In this document: in pieces, positions 1-6,791 of the stretch
Numbering within the stretch: the first letter of the stretch is position 1
Layout of the letters: the number at the start of each line of letters is the position of its first letter
Assembly: GCA_019509895.1 (NCBI GenBank)
Contig: JAEKLK010000201.1
Location: 1 to 12,168, forward strand
Reading direction: 5' to 3'
DNA length: 12,168 nucleotides
Source: Betaproteobacteria bacterium
GTDB taxonomy: Bacteria; Pseudomonadota; Gammaproteobacteria; Burkholderiales; SG8-39
Made by a program: the position numbers and the translations under genes
Notes under the pieces: generated by a model
Database searches by the model: none
The model's input: the letters and a program-made list of their open reading frames with translations, nothing else
Told to the model about the DNA's origin: nothing

Positions 1-1
1 G

Positions 2-1552
2 GTGCCGACCTTCGAATCGATCGGCCTCTACTGGACGCCGCCGTCGAACCCCGGCGCCGGGTGCGCGTTGATTTTCCGCAAGGTGGGTGAGTCGAATTGG
101 CGCCAAGGCCTCGACATGTGGTTCGACGCCCGCAACAATGAGTGCCGCGGCAGCCTGGTGCTGCTCGAGCCCGGTACGAGCTATGAGATGCAGATGGGTC
201 TTCCCGCGAGCACGCCCACCGCCGGCCTCGTCGCGACCACCTGGAGCGAGCAAGTCCCGGTCGCGCAGACCATCACGCTGCCGGCAGGCACGCTCAACCA
301 GCCTCTCGCCATCACACAGGGCGGCTCGCCCGGCGGCTACGTGGTGTACCAGGCGGATCCGAACTCGGGCACGACCATCGACGTCCGGAACGCGTTTCTC
401 AACAACGTGACCATCGCCGCGCCGTACGTAATCCTGCGCGGCTTCACGCTGAAGGGCGCGCAGGCCGATGCCATCAATCTGCTCCAGGGTGCACACGATC
501 TCGTGATCGAGAAGAACGACATCAGCGGCTGGGGCCGTTACCGCACCAGCGGCAACTGGGATTACGGCGTGGACTATGACGCCGGCATCCGCTGCGAGAG
601 CGTCGCCACGCTCGAGCGCGTCGTCATCCAGCGCAACCAGATCCACGACCCGCGCTATGGCGCGAATAGCTGGGACAGCGCGCATCCGGCGGGCCCGCAA
701 GGCATCACGCTCAACTTTTGCGGCGGCAACAACGTCATCCGCTACAACGAGATCAGGAGCGCCGATTTCCACCACTTCTATAACGACGGTATCGGCGGCT
801 CGGACAACTATACGACCACGGGCTTCCCGAACTACGACAGCGACATCTACGGCAACATCGTGCAGGGCGTGATGGACGACGGCCTGGAGATCGAAGGCGG
901 CGATCGCAACGTGCGCATCTGGGGCAACTACATCACCCAGGCGGGCACCGGCATCGCGAGCACGATCGACTCGGTCGGACCGCTGTACATCTTCCGCAAC
1001 GTCTACGACCAGAGCCGCATGCACTATCTCGCCTCGACGGATGCGGACGATCGTGGACCGTTCTTCAAGGCGGGCAGCGATAGCTCGGTCGGCAATGGAC
1101 GCCGCTACGTGTTCCACAACACGTCGCTGCAGGCGCCGAACCCGGGCGGCTCTTTTCCGCTCGGCGCTGGCAGCGGCATCCATGGCACGGGCGGCGACCC
1201 GCTCACCAACACGATTTCCAGGAACAACATCTACTGGATCTGGAAATCGAACTGGGATTCGGTCGATCAGCTGAGCTCGGGCTTCGGCAACGACGTGGAC
1301 TACGACCTGTATAACGGCTTCATCAACGCCGGGCCCGGTGCGGAGGGCAATGGCGTCAAGGTGAGCGCGCCGGCCTTCGCCGCCGGCAGCGGCGTCGGCA
1401 TGAGCGGGATGTATCAGCTCGCGCCCGGCGCCGCCGGCTACGGTGGCGCAGTGCGCCTGCCGAACTTCAACGACATGTACGCGGCACCGGACATCGGCGC
1501 GCACCAATCGGGTACTTCAGCGATGAAGTTCGGAGTGAACGGAAGCCGGTAA
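2..1552 (+). CDS. Right-handed beta-helix (pectate-lyase-like) protein, probably 5'-truncated
   Basis: The frame is open from the window edge. The GTG at position 2 is only the first possible start, so the protein probably begins upstream. About 516 residues are visible. Residues 1-75 look like a fibronectin type III-type beta sandwich (GLYWTPP near residue 8, LLEPGTSYEMQM near residue 54). From about residue 105 there are repeated short strands rich in N, G, I and V (VILRGFTL, LVIEKNDISG, VVIQRNQIHD, NVIRYNEI, DIYGNIVQG, VRIWGNYIT, YIFRNVYD). These are the coils of a parallel beta-helix. The end carries DIGAHQ, close to the DIGA(F/Y) ending common in such proteins. Family members act on polysaccharides (lyases, epimerases) or are adhesins, usually exported. 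No catalytic residue set could be assigned, so the substrate is unknown. It ends 14 bp before a convergent gene. Confidence 0.8.
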   Translation: MPTFESIGLYWTPPSNPGAGCALIFRKVGESNWRQGLDMWFDARNNECRGSLVLLEPGTSYEMQMGLPASTPTAGLVATTWSEQVPVAQTITLPAGTLNQPLAITQGGSPGGYVVYQADPNSGTTIDVRNAFLNNVTIAAPYVILRGFTLKGAQADAINLLQGAHDLVIEKNDISGWGRYRTSGNWDYGVDYDAGIRCESVATLERVVIQRNQIHDPRYGANSWDSAHPAGPQGITLNFCGGNNVIRYNEIRSADFHHFYNDGIGGSDNYTTTGFPNYDSDIYGNIVQGVMDDGLEIEGGDRNVRIWGNYITQAGTGIASTIDSVGPLYIFRNVYDQSRMHYLASTDADDRGPFFKAGSDSSVGNGRRYVFHNTSLQAPNPGGSFPLGAGSGIHGTGGDPLTNTISRNNIYWIWKSNWDSVDQLSSGFGNDVDYDLYNGFINAGPGAEGNGVKVSAPAFAAGSGVGMSGMYQLAPGAAGYGGAVRLPNFNDMYAAPDIGAHQSGTSAMKFGVNGSR

Positions 1553-1566
1553 GTCTCGCCAGCGTC

Positions 1567-1980
1567 TCAAGCGGCGCGCGGCGGAGCTGCGATTTCTTCC
1601 AGCAACCGGAGGAGCTCCTCGGGGGCCGAGGATTTGCTCATCACGTGATCGAACCCGGCGCCGAGCACTGCCACCTTGTCGGCCGGCTGCGCGAAGACGC
1701 CGGTCATCGCAATCAGCACCGGGCGCTTGGCGAGCTTCATCGCCACGATCTCGCGCGCGAGTGCGAATCCGGTTTTGCGCGGCATGACGATGTCGAGGAT
1801 GCACACGTCGGGGGCATAGCGCTGGAGCGCCTCGATCACGAAGCTGGCGTTGCCGCAGGTATGCACCGCGTGCCCGTCGTCCCGCAGCAGCTCCGACAGC
1901 ATGAGCATCGTGTCCGCGTCGTCATCCGCGATAAGGATGCTGAGCGCCGGGAGCGCCGCGGACCTTGCCTTGGCTTGCAT
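1567..1980 (-). CDS. Stand-alone receiver-domain response regulator
   Basis: This is a single REC domain with no output domain, about 137 residues from the ATG at 1980. An in-frame GTG at 2001 would add seven residues. From the ATG, the acidic pocket is the DDD run at residues 19-21, the phospho-acceptor is D63 in ILDIVMP, the switch residue is T93 in AMTG, and the conserved lysine is K116 in MSKS. The usual K-P proline is replaced by serine. Such proteins accept phosphate from a histidine kinase and act through protein contacts. No kinase lies in the window. The gene follows the small HTH gene by about 80 bp on the same strand. The ATG is preferred because a TATAAC hexamer at 2010-2005 would start a transcript close to the GTG. 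The gene is certain; the start is moderately so. Confidence 0.88.
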   Translation of the reverse strand: MQAKARSAALPALSILIADDDADTMLMLSELLRDDGHAVHTCGNASFVIEALQRYAPDVCILDIVMPRKTGFALAREIVAMKLAKRPVLIAMTGVFAQPADKVAVLGAGFDHVMSKSSAPEELLRLLEEIAAPPRAA

Positions 1981-2004
1981 GGCGGCGAAGTCTGCCACCA
2001 CTTT

Positions 2005-2010
2005 GTTATA
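2005..2010 (-). promoter_or_regulatory. Candidate -10 box for the receiver gene
   Basis: The minus strand reads TATAAC here, five of six matches to the sigma-70 -10 consensus. No convincing -35 hexamer lies 16-18 bp upstream. If used, the transcript would begin near 1998, about 18 nt before the ATG at 1980. The call is weak without the -35. Confidence 0.3.
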
Positions 2011-2019
2011 CGAATGTTG

Positions 2020-2037
2020 TGTCGCCTGTGGGCGACA
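2020..2037. other. Perfect hairpin between the HTH and receiver genes
   Basis: TGTCGCC-TGTG-GGCGACA is a perfect 7-bp stem with a 4-nt loop in the gap between the HTH stop (2064) and the receiver start. No T-run follows on either strand, so it is not a typical intrinsic terminator. It could be an operator, for example for the neighbouring Cro-like protein, or an RNA processing or attenuation hairpin. Confidence 0.4.
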
Positions 2038-2063
2038 GAAATGGCTCGCGGGAGGCGGGTTCC

Positions 2064-2255
2064 TCAGGATTTGCTCTTGGTTAGATCGTTGATGAGATCC
2101 GCGAGCGCGAGGGCTTTGCTATTCGTCATGTCGGGGCTTCCGTGCAGCCACTCCTCGACCGTCTTCTCGGGGACCTTGAGTCGTGCCGCCAATTCTTTAA
2201 GCCCCAGTCGTCCGGCGGCGTATTCGAGCAGGCGTTTTTTCGAGTCATCGGGCAT
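2064..2255 (-). CDS. Small Cro/C1-like helix-turn-helix protein
   Basis: This is a 63-residue protein starting at ATG 2255. Residues 19-38 (GLKELAARLKVPEKTVEEWL) form a helix-turn-helix: a helix with conserved LA, a turn at KVPE, and a recognition helix KTVEEWL. The C-terminal helix ALALADLINDL is typical of the lambda-repressor-like fold. The whole protein is one DNA-binding domain, so it probably acts as a dimer or as an adaptor for another regulator. No clear Shine-Dalgarno precedes the ATG. It lies between the TPR gene's terminator and the receiver gene, on the same strand, and may be co-transcribed with the receiver. Its targets are unknown. The length and clean motif make it very likely real. 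Confidence 0.75.
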   Translation of the reverse strand: MPDDSKKRLLEYAAGRLGLKELAARLKVPEKTVEEWLHGSPDMTNSKALALADLINDLTKSKS

Positions 2256-2283
2256 GGCGTCTATTCTGTCAGCGGTCGACGCC

Positions 2284-2320
2284 TAAAAGAAAATAGCGGA
2301 CTTATCAGGTTAAGGTCCGC
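2284..2320 (-). terminator. Rho-independent terminator of the TPR gene
   Basis: On the minus strand, starting 4 nt after the TPR stop, the stem is GCGGA/TCCGC plus CTTA/TAAG with a single bulged C and a 6-nt loop (ACCTGA). It is followed by TATTTTCTTTT. Position, stem and T-rich tract all fit intrinsic termination before the HTH gene. Confidence 0.7.
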
Positions 2321-2324
2321 GCGG

Positions 2325-4025
2325 TCATTCACGATACGGCTTGCCTGCGCGATAGAGTGCCAGTCGCGCCCTTGCCGCAGCGCCGCTCGAATTCGCGAAC
2401 TTGGGATCTTCGAGGGCCTTTTCCTGCCAGCGGATGGCCTCGGGAAAATCGCCGGCCGCGGCGTAGGCGGCGGCGAGCGTATCTATGAACTCGGGCTCCT
2501 TCCAGCCCGTCAACTCGCACGCCCGGCGTGCATGTTCCACGGCCCGTGTCGCGCCTTTGCCCTTGTCGTCACCCACAACAAGGGACCACGCAAGATTGTT
2601 GAGTCGACCCGGATTGTCGGGATCGATGCGCGCGGCGGACTCGTGGTCGGCAAGCGTGCGCTCGCGATCGCCCTTGGCCCACCAGGCGCGCGCGCGATTG
2701 TCGTAGGCCGTCGCCGAGCGCGGATTGAGCTGGATCGCTTCGCTGAAATCCGCGATGGCGCGCTCATGGTCGCGCTTGTCGTACCACGCATTGCCGCGAT
2801 TGTTGTAGGCGAGGACGTACTGGGGGTTGAGGCGGATCGCCTCGCTGTAGTCCGCGATCGCCCGATCGTTGTCGCGCTTGGCGCGCCAGGCGTTGCCGCG
2901 ATCGAAGTACGCGAGCGCGTATTGCGGATTCAGCCGGATCGCTTCGCCATAGTCGGCGATCGCGCGATCGAAGTCTCGCTTTTCGTACCAGGCATTGCCC
3001 CGAGTGTCGTAGGCGAGCGCGTAGCGCGCATCGAGGCGAATCGCCTCGTTCAGGTCGGCAATCGCGCGATCCGCGTCGCGCTTGCTCCGCCACGCGGCCG
3101 CGCGCGTCCTGAACGCACGCGCCAGCGGTTCACCGGTCAGCTTGCCCGAACTGATCGCCCGGGTGCAGTCGCTGATGCGGCCGTCAGCGTCCACTTCATC
3201 GCTGCCGCACGATTCTTCTCCCAGCAGATAGGGCATGGCGCGGCGGATTTCGCCCTCGAGCTCGTCCGCCAAGACCGAAAGATGCCTGCCGGCGAGCAGG
3301 CCGCGCGGCTCGTCCGTGTTGCCGGCGTTCTTGCTTGCCAGGCTTGCCGCCGAGATGGCGCGGCTCGACGTGATATACCGCTCGCGTTCGATCATCGACG
3401 TCGCGAGGTCGACGAGCGACACCCGGAGGTAGACATAAGGGGCGATATACCCGGTCGCCGAGCCCCCCGTTGCATAGGACATGTTCTCGAAATTGCTGTC
3501 GATGTAATAACCGAGCCCTTCGAGCATCCCCGAGCCGCGGTGTCCGTCCTGCATACGGATCTCGGCCTGCCCGCGATGCCGGGTGACGATGACGAGATGC
3601 GTCGCTCCGTCCTTCTTCATGGCCGCGATGAGATCCTGCGAGAGCGCGACGCGGCGGCCATCGAAGAGCTTGTGCTGTTCCGTGAACAGGCTGGGCGAGG
3701 AGCCGAAGTACGTCGCCACCGGCATGCGCACATCGAGGTCTCTGAGGGTCAGCTGGACCGCGTTCAACGTGGCGATATCGAAGAATCGCGAGCCGATCGA
3801 AACGGGTTCGCTTCTATTGCGGCTCATCTGCGACCCCGTACTGCCCACGTACGCGACCACCGTCATCGTTTCGCCGATGAGGGAAAGCGCGGCGTACCGG
3901 CGCGTTCCGTCGTCGGCATTGCTTGCCGTGGGGAGGCAAAGCCACAAGAGAAGTGCCGCCGATCCCCCAAGAGCGAGGATGGGTCCTAGCCGGGGCCCGA
4001 TGCGCCCCGATGTATGCGCTCGCAT
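2325..4025 (-). CDS. Exported TPR-repeat protein with unknown N-terminal domain
   Basis: 566 residues. The ATG at 4025 is set by a purine-rich AAAGGGGG about 4 nt upstream. Residues 1-37 look like a signal peptide (basic start, then ILALGGSAALLLWLCL, then ASNA before DDG), so the protein probably works in the periplasm. Residues about 42-268 form a domain I cannot assign. It has a beta-rich start (YAALSLIGETMTVVAYVG) and predicted strands HLVIVTRH and YVYLRVSLVDL. Residues about 303-540 contain seven TPR units. Four are nearly identical, with the pattern (A/N)RGNAW..KRD..RAIADY.EAIRLNPQYA, and the last two are divergent. TPR stacks bind peptides or protein partners, so a scaffold role is likely. 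It is followed immediately by a terminator and preceded by a 118-bp gap after the methyltransferase gene. The TPR call is firm; function is not known. Confidence 0.85.
   Translation of the reverse strand: MRAHTSGRIGPRLGPILALGGSAALLLWLCLPTASNADDGTRRYAALSLIGETMTVVAYVGSTGSQMSRNRSEPVSIGSRFFDIATLNAVQLTLRDLDVRMPVATYFGSSPSLFTEQHKLFDGRRVALSQDLIAAMKKDGATHLVIVTRHRGQAEIRMQDGHRGSGMLEGLGYYIDSNFENMSYATGGSATGYIAPYVYLRVSLVDLATSMIERERYITSSRAISAASLASKNAGNTDEPRGLLAGRHLSVLADELEGEIRRAMPYLLGEESCGSDEVDADGRISDCTRAISSGKLTGEPLARAFRTRAAAWRSKRDADRAIADLNEAIRLDARYALAYDTRGNAWYEKRDFDRAIADYGEAIRLNPQYALAYFDRGNAWRAKRDNDRAIADYSEAIRLNPQYVLAYNNRGNAWYDKRDHERAIADFSEAIQLNPRSATAYDNRARAWWAKGDRERTLADHESAARIDPDNPGRLNNLAWSLVVGDDKGKGATRAVEHARRACELTGWKEPEFIDTLAAAYAAAGDFPEAIRWQEKALEDPKFANSSGAAARARLALYRAGKPYRE
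2616..3119 (-). repeat. 102-bp tandem coding repeats (TPR units)
   Basis: Five consecutive 34-codon units lie inside the TPR gene. The central ones differ at only a few codons (recurring RGNAW, RAIADY and EAIRLNPQY). The DNA similarity between units suggests recent duplication or gene conversion. Unit number could vary between strains. Confidence 0.7.
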
Positions 4026-4103
4026 GACACCCCCTTTTTGGTACCAGCGAAGCGGGCTCGACGCCGCGTGGCCGAATCTATCGAAATCGGGATTGCCGTG
4101 CTA

Positions 4104-4118
4104 GCGCCTGCAAGGCGC
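4104..4118. other. Short GC-rich hairpin in the methyltransferase/TPR gap
   Basis: GCGCC-TGCAA-GGCGC forms a 5-bp stem 26 bp after the methyltransferase stop on the minus strand. No T-run follows, so termination is possible only in a Rho-assisted way. The rest of the 4026-4143 gap shows only the TPR gene's ribosome binding site. Confidence 0.3.
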
Positions 4119-4143
4119 CACGACAATGGGGCACTGGCCCGAT

Positions 4144-4791
4144 TCAGGGGGTGAAGACGAGGAAGTACTGGTTCTCCAGGAAGGTGTGCTCGTCGACGAG
4201 CCGGTAGCCGGCGGCGGTTAGCTCGCTCTTGACGCGGTCGGGCGAGACGCGCGCGCGCGGCGCTGGCCCGATATCGGCGTCCAGCGTGAAGTCGATGATG
4301 GCGACGCGGCCGCCGGGTTTGAGCGATTGCTTGAGCTTGGCGAAGTAGCCGCGCCGGTCGTCGATGTGGTGGTAGGTGTCGACCATCAGCACGAGGTCGA
4401 CCTTTTCGGGGAGCCGCGCGTCCTCGGTGGTCGCCTGCACGGCGACGATGTTGGCGAGGTGCTCCCGCTTCGCGCGCTCCGCGAGGTGCTTCACCATGTC
4501 GGGCTCGAGGTCGACGGCGAACACCTTGCCGGCCGGCACCGCGCGCGCGAGGCGCACAGTGAAGTAGCCGGTGCCGGCGCCAATGTCGGCGACGAGCGCG
4601 TCGCGCTTGAGCTTCAGCGCCTCGATCACCTCCTGCGGCTTCTGCCAGGCGTCGCGCTTGGGATCGTCGAATACCTGCGACCAGCGCTCGGGATCGGAAA
4701 AGTCGTGCTCGTGCTCGTGCGGCGCCTGCGCCAGCGCGAGCGCTGCAAGCGCGCCGCAAGCCAGTAACGCCGCCGTTGATGCTAGTCTCAC
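4144..4791 (-). CDS. Class I SAM-dependent methyltransferase with apparent signal peptide
   Basis: 215 residues from the GTG at 4791. A TTG at 4854 would add 21 basic residues. The GTG is chosen because the protein then opens with a classic signal peptide (VRLASTAALL through ALAQA, residues 1-23). The predicted mature protein begins with a histidine-rich HEHEHD and a segment ERWSQVFDDPKRDAWQKP. The Rossmann methyltransferase core follows: motif I VADIGAGTGYF (68-77), acidic motif II AVDLEPDMV (92-100), post-I TTEDARLP, motif IV VDLVLMVDTYHHI (131-143), and LKPGGRVAIIDF (157-168). The substrate is unknown. Methyltransferases of this make-up with exported-looking N-termini are familiar in Proteobacteria, but a SAM supply outside the cytoplasm is not established. 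The start lies within a few bases of the divergent proteinase start. It is upstream of, and co-directional with, the TPR gene. Confidence 0.82.
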   Translation of the reverse strand: MRLASTAALLACGALAALALAQAPHEHEHDFSDPERWSQVFDDPKRDAWQKPQEVIEALKLKRDALVADIGAGTGYFTVRLARAVPAGKVFAVDLEPDMVKHLAERAKREHLANIVAVQATTEDARLPEKVDLVLMVDTYHHIDDRRGYFAKLKQSLKPGGRVAIIDFTLDADIGPAPRARVSPDRVKSELTAAGYRLVDEHTFLENQYFLVFTP

Positions 4792-5726
4792 GATGCGTGG
4801 ACGCTCCCGCCGTAAATTCTTCTGCGCGCCGGCCCTGGTCGCTGCACGTCGCAAATCTCGCGCGCGCCGCTTTCTGGCTGGCGTTGCTCGCGATTGTACT
4901 CACTCAGGCGTTCGGCTCGCGCGGCATCGACAAGGCGCGCGCGGGCCTGCTCGGCCGCTTCGAGGAGGAGCGCAAGTCGCGCGTCATCGCCATGATCCAC
5001 CGCGAGGAGAGCACCAGCCTCTTCGGCGTGCCGGTGTCGGCCTCGATCAGCATCGACGACTCGGAAGCGGTGCTGCGCGCGATCCGCTTCACGCCGCCCG
5101 AGCAGCCGATCGACGTCATCCTGCACACGCCCGGAGGACTGGTGCTCGCCGCCGAGCAGATCGCCAAGGCGCTGGTCGAGCACAAGGGCAAGGTCACGGT
5201 GTTCGTGCCGCATTACGCCATGAGCGGTGGAACGCTCATCGCACTCGCCGCCGACGAGATCGTCATGGACGCGAACGCGGTGCTCGGCCCGGTCGATCCG
5301 CAGATCGGCGACATGCCGGCCGCCTCGATCGTCAAGGTGGTCGAGATCAAGGGTGCGCAGCACGTGGGCGATGAGCTCCTGATCCTCGCCGACATGGCGC
5401 AGAAGGCGCGCGTGCAGGTCGCGACCTTCGTCGCGCAGGTGCTCTCCAAGCACATGGACCAGAAGCGCTCGGTGCAGGTGGCGAGCGTGCTCTCCGAGGG
5501 CCGCTGGACGCATGACTTCCCGATCACCGTGCAGGCCGCGCAGGGCCTCGGCCTGAAGGTCTCCACCGACATGCCGCGCACGGTGTACGAGCTGATGGAT
5601 CTCTATCCGCAAGGCGGCGGCATCCGGCCCTCGGTCTGGTACGTGCCGTTGAAGCGCATGCCCGGGCAATCCGGCGCGCCGCCCGCGCCGCGGCCCGAGA
5701 ACAAGGGAGCAGCTTCCGGCTCTTAA
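4779..5726 (+). CDS. Membrane-anchored SDH_sah-family ClpP-fold serine proteinase
   Basis: About 315 residues from ATG 4779. The GTG at 4797 is an alternative that would avoid overlap with the divergent gene; neither has a clear Shine-Dalgarno. Counting from the ATG, residues 30-45 (AAFWLALLAIVLTQAF) form a single N-terminal membrane helix. The rest is a ClpP/crotonase-fold domain: VILHTPGGLVLAAEQIAKAL (113-132), then VPHYAMSGGT (143-152), where S149 in the M-S-G-G elbow is the likely nucleophile, then LAADEIVMDANAVLGPVDPQIG (156-177) and DMAQKARVQ (205-213). This pattern is that of the serine dehydrogenase proteinase family (Pfam SDH_sah), related to SppA and ClpP. A role in membrane or envelope protein turnover is inferred. 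The proline-rich tail is variable. It converges on a signalling cluster across an inverted repeat. Confidence 0.85.
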   Translation: MLVSRCVDAPAVNSSARRPWSLHVANLARAAFWLALLAIVLTQAFGSRGIDKARAGLLGRFEEERKSRVIAMIHREESTSLFGVPVSASISIDDSEAVLRAIRFTPPEQPIDVILHTPGGLVLAAEQIAKALVEHKGKVTVFVPHYAMSGGTLIALAADEIVMDANAVLGPVDPQIGDMPAASIVKVVEIKGAQHVGDELLILADMAQKARVQVATFVAQVLSKHMDQKRSVQVASVLSEGRWTHDFPITVQAAQGLGLKVSTDMPRTVYELMDLYPQGGGIRPSVWYVPLKRMPGQSGAPPAPRPENKGAASGS

Positions 5727-5741
5727 GGAAGGCCTGACGAA

Positions 5742-5804
5742 GTCGCCCGCGAAAGCGGGGGTCCCTTTTTGAAAGACATGGGTTCGCGCTTTCGCGGGAA
5801 CGAC
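5742..5804. repeat. Inverted REP-like pair, likely bidirectional terminator
   Basis: The left arm at 5742-5765 (GTCG-CCCGCGAAAGCGGG-GGTCCC) and the right arm at 5780-5804 are imperfect inverted copies of each other. Each also folds alone into a small hairpin with a GAAA or TTTC loop. The left hairpin is followed by TTTTT. The core CCCGCGAAAGCGGG resembles extragenic palindromes common in beta- and gammaproteobacterial genomes. It sits exactly between two convergent stop codons (5726 and 5817), so it probably ends transcription in both directions. Confidence 0.65.
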
Positions 5805-5816
5805 GGTCCGCGCTTT

Positions 5817-6257
5817 TCAGAGATTTCCTAGCCGAGCGCGCGCCTGCTCGCCGAGGTGCGCGAAGATCAGCTCGGCGAGCTTGCGCTCCGCGGTTTCCTG
5901 GCCGAGCCGCCGGACCTCGGTGTCGAGATCGAAGAACGCCTTGACGCCGAGCGCGCGCGCCGCCGTGTCGATCGCCCCGTACAGCGCGTCGCTCAGCGGC
6001 TCGTGCACTACGCGGCAGCAGATCACCGCGGCACGGCAGCGATCGCGGCGGGCCTCGAGCCCGGTGAGGAAATCGAACATGCGCGATTCGTCGAAACGCA
6101 CGCTTGAGATGATGAGCGCCACCGTCGGCTCGATGCGCTCGAGCGCCTCGGCGAGCGAGCGCGCTGCGACCACGTCGGCAGCTTCGCCGATCAGGCGCTC
6201 GCAGGTCGCAATCGCGATCTCGGTCCCGGCGATCAGCACGCGCGGTCTGGACGGCAT
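5817..6257 (-). CDS. Degenerate receiver-like (pseudo-receiver) protein
   Basis: 146 residues from ATG 6257, with GGGAG 5 nt upstream. The start (RPRVLIAGTEIAIATCERLI) and the strand ALIISSVRFDESRMFDFL align gap-free with the receiver pattern LIILDVxMPxxxGFEFL. However, the phospho-acceptor position holds S52, and the N-terminal acidic pair is replaced by G11-T12-E13. It should therefore not take phosphate in the normal way. The C-terminal third (DTEVRRLGQETAERKLAELIFAHL) is helical and may dimerise or bind a partner. It lies 89 bp downstream of a canonical receiver gene on the same strand, so the two may work together. The receiver relationship is by pattern only; it may equally be called hypothetical. 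Confidence 0.7.
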   Translation of the reverse strand: MPSRPRVLIAGTEIAIATCERLIGEAADVVAARSLAEALERIEPTVALIISSVRFDESRMFDFLTGLEARRDRCRAAVICCRVVHEPLSDALYGAIDTAARALGVKAFFDLDTEVRRLGQETAERKLAELIFAHLGEQARARLGNL

Positions 6258-6346
6258 GGCAGCTCCCGTCTTAGACGCACGCGACTCGGGCGCGTTCCTG
6301 GCTTAAGACTGCGTCAGCTTCGCGGCGCGCAGGCGCTTCAATGACC

Positions 6347-6778
6347 TCAGTGAACCTCTTTGCCGCCGCTGCGCTGGTCGGGCGAGGTGAAGCGCCGCAC
6401 CACTTCCAGCAGCGCATCGAGCATCACGGGCTTATTCAGATAGGCGGCAGCGCCCAGCCGCTTGGCATGCACAGCGACGTTCTCGTCCACCGTGAGGAAC
6501 ACCACCGGGATGTCGCGCGTCTCCAGATCACCCTTGAGCGCCTCGACGAACTCGTAGCCGTTTATGTACGGCATCTCGACATCGACGATGATGAGATCCG
6601 GCGCCTCGCTGAGCACCAGGTGGCCGCCGATGATGGCGTGCTCCGCTACGAGCACCTGGTAGCCGTTGTTGCTGAGGTGAAGACGCAGCAGATCCCGAAA
6701 AATCGCGTCGTCGTCGATCACCAGCACTTTCGCCGACTTGCTGGAGTTGCCGGAAGCGGCGGCAGGGACCGAAGTCAT
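6347..6778 (-). CDS. Stand-alone receiver-domain response regulator (CheY-like)
   Basis: 143 residues from ATG 6778. This start is preferred because the preceding small gene stops 13 bp upstream, although in-frame starts exist to 6823. From M1, the acidic pair is D22-D23 in VIDDD, the phospho-acceptor is D66 in IIVDVEMP, the switch residue is T96 in VFLT, and the lysine is K116 in LNKP. All catalytic receiver residues are present. The short N-terminal A/S-rich stretch is linker-like, and there is no output domain. It should act by phosphorylation-dependent protein contact. It follows the CxxC protein closely and precedes the pseudo-receiver, giving a likely three-gene unit. No histidine kinase is nearby. 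Confidence 0.9.
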   Translation of the reverse strand: MTSVPAAASGNSSKSAKVLVIDDDAIFRDLLRLHLSNNGYQVLVAEHAIIGGHLVLSEAPDLIIVDVEMPYINGYEFVEALKGDLETRDIPVVFLTVDENVAVHAKRLGAAAYLNKPVMLDALLEVVRRFTSPDQRSGGKEVH

Positions 6779-6791
6779 GGGCGCCACTTTA

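Noticed and set aside
2616..3119. Regular repeats considered as a CRISPR array
   Set aside because: The 102-bp period is entirely coding and gives 34-residue TPR units, with no repeat/spacer structure.
2142..3989. Long + strand open frame (615 codons) opposite the TPR gene
   Set aside because: It is the mirror of GC-rich, repetitive TPR codons, with low-complexity content (repeated VVG, AIVV) and no recognisable domain. The minus-strand protein has a signal peptide, TPR units, a ribosome site and a terminator.
3986..4903. 305-codon minus-strand frame across the methyltransferase
   Set aside because: It is out of frame with the methyltransferase motifs, its translation is an arginine/alanine-rich string, and it would overlap the start of the TPR gene.
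6269..6315. GTCTTA-GACGCA and TAAGAC-TGCGTC upstream of the pseudo-receiver, considered as one long hairpin
   Set aside because: The two halves are in swapped order, so only six base pairs can form at once. This is probably chance.
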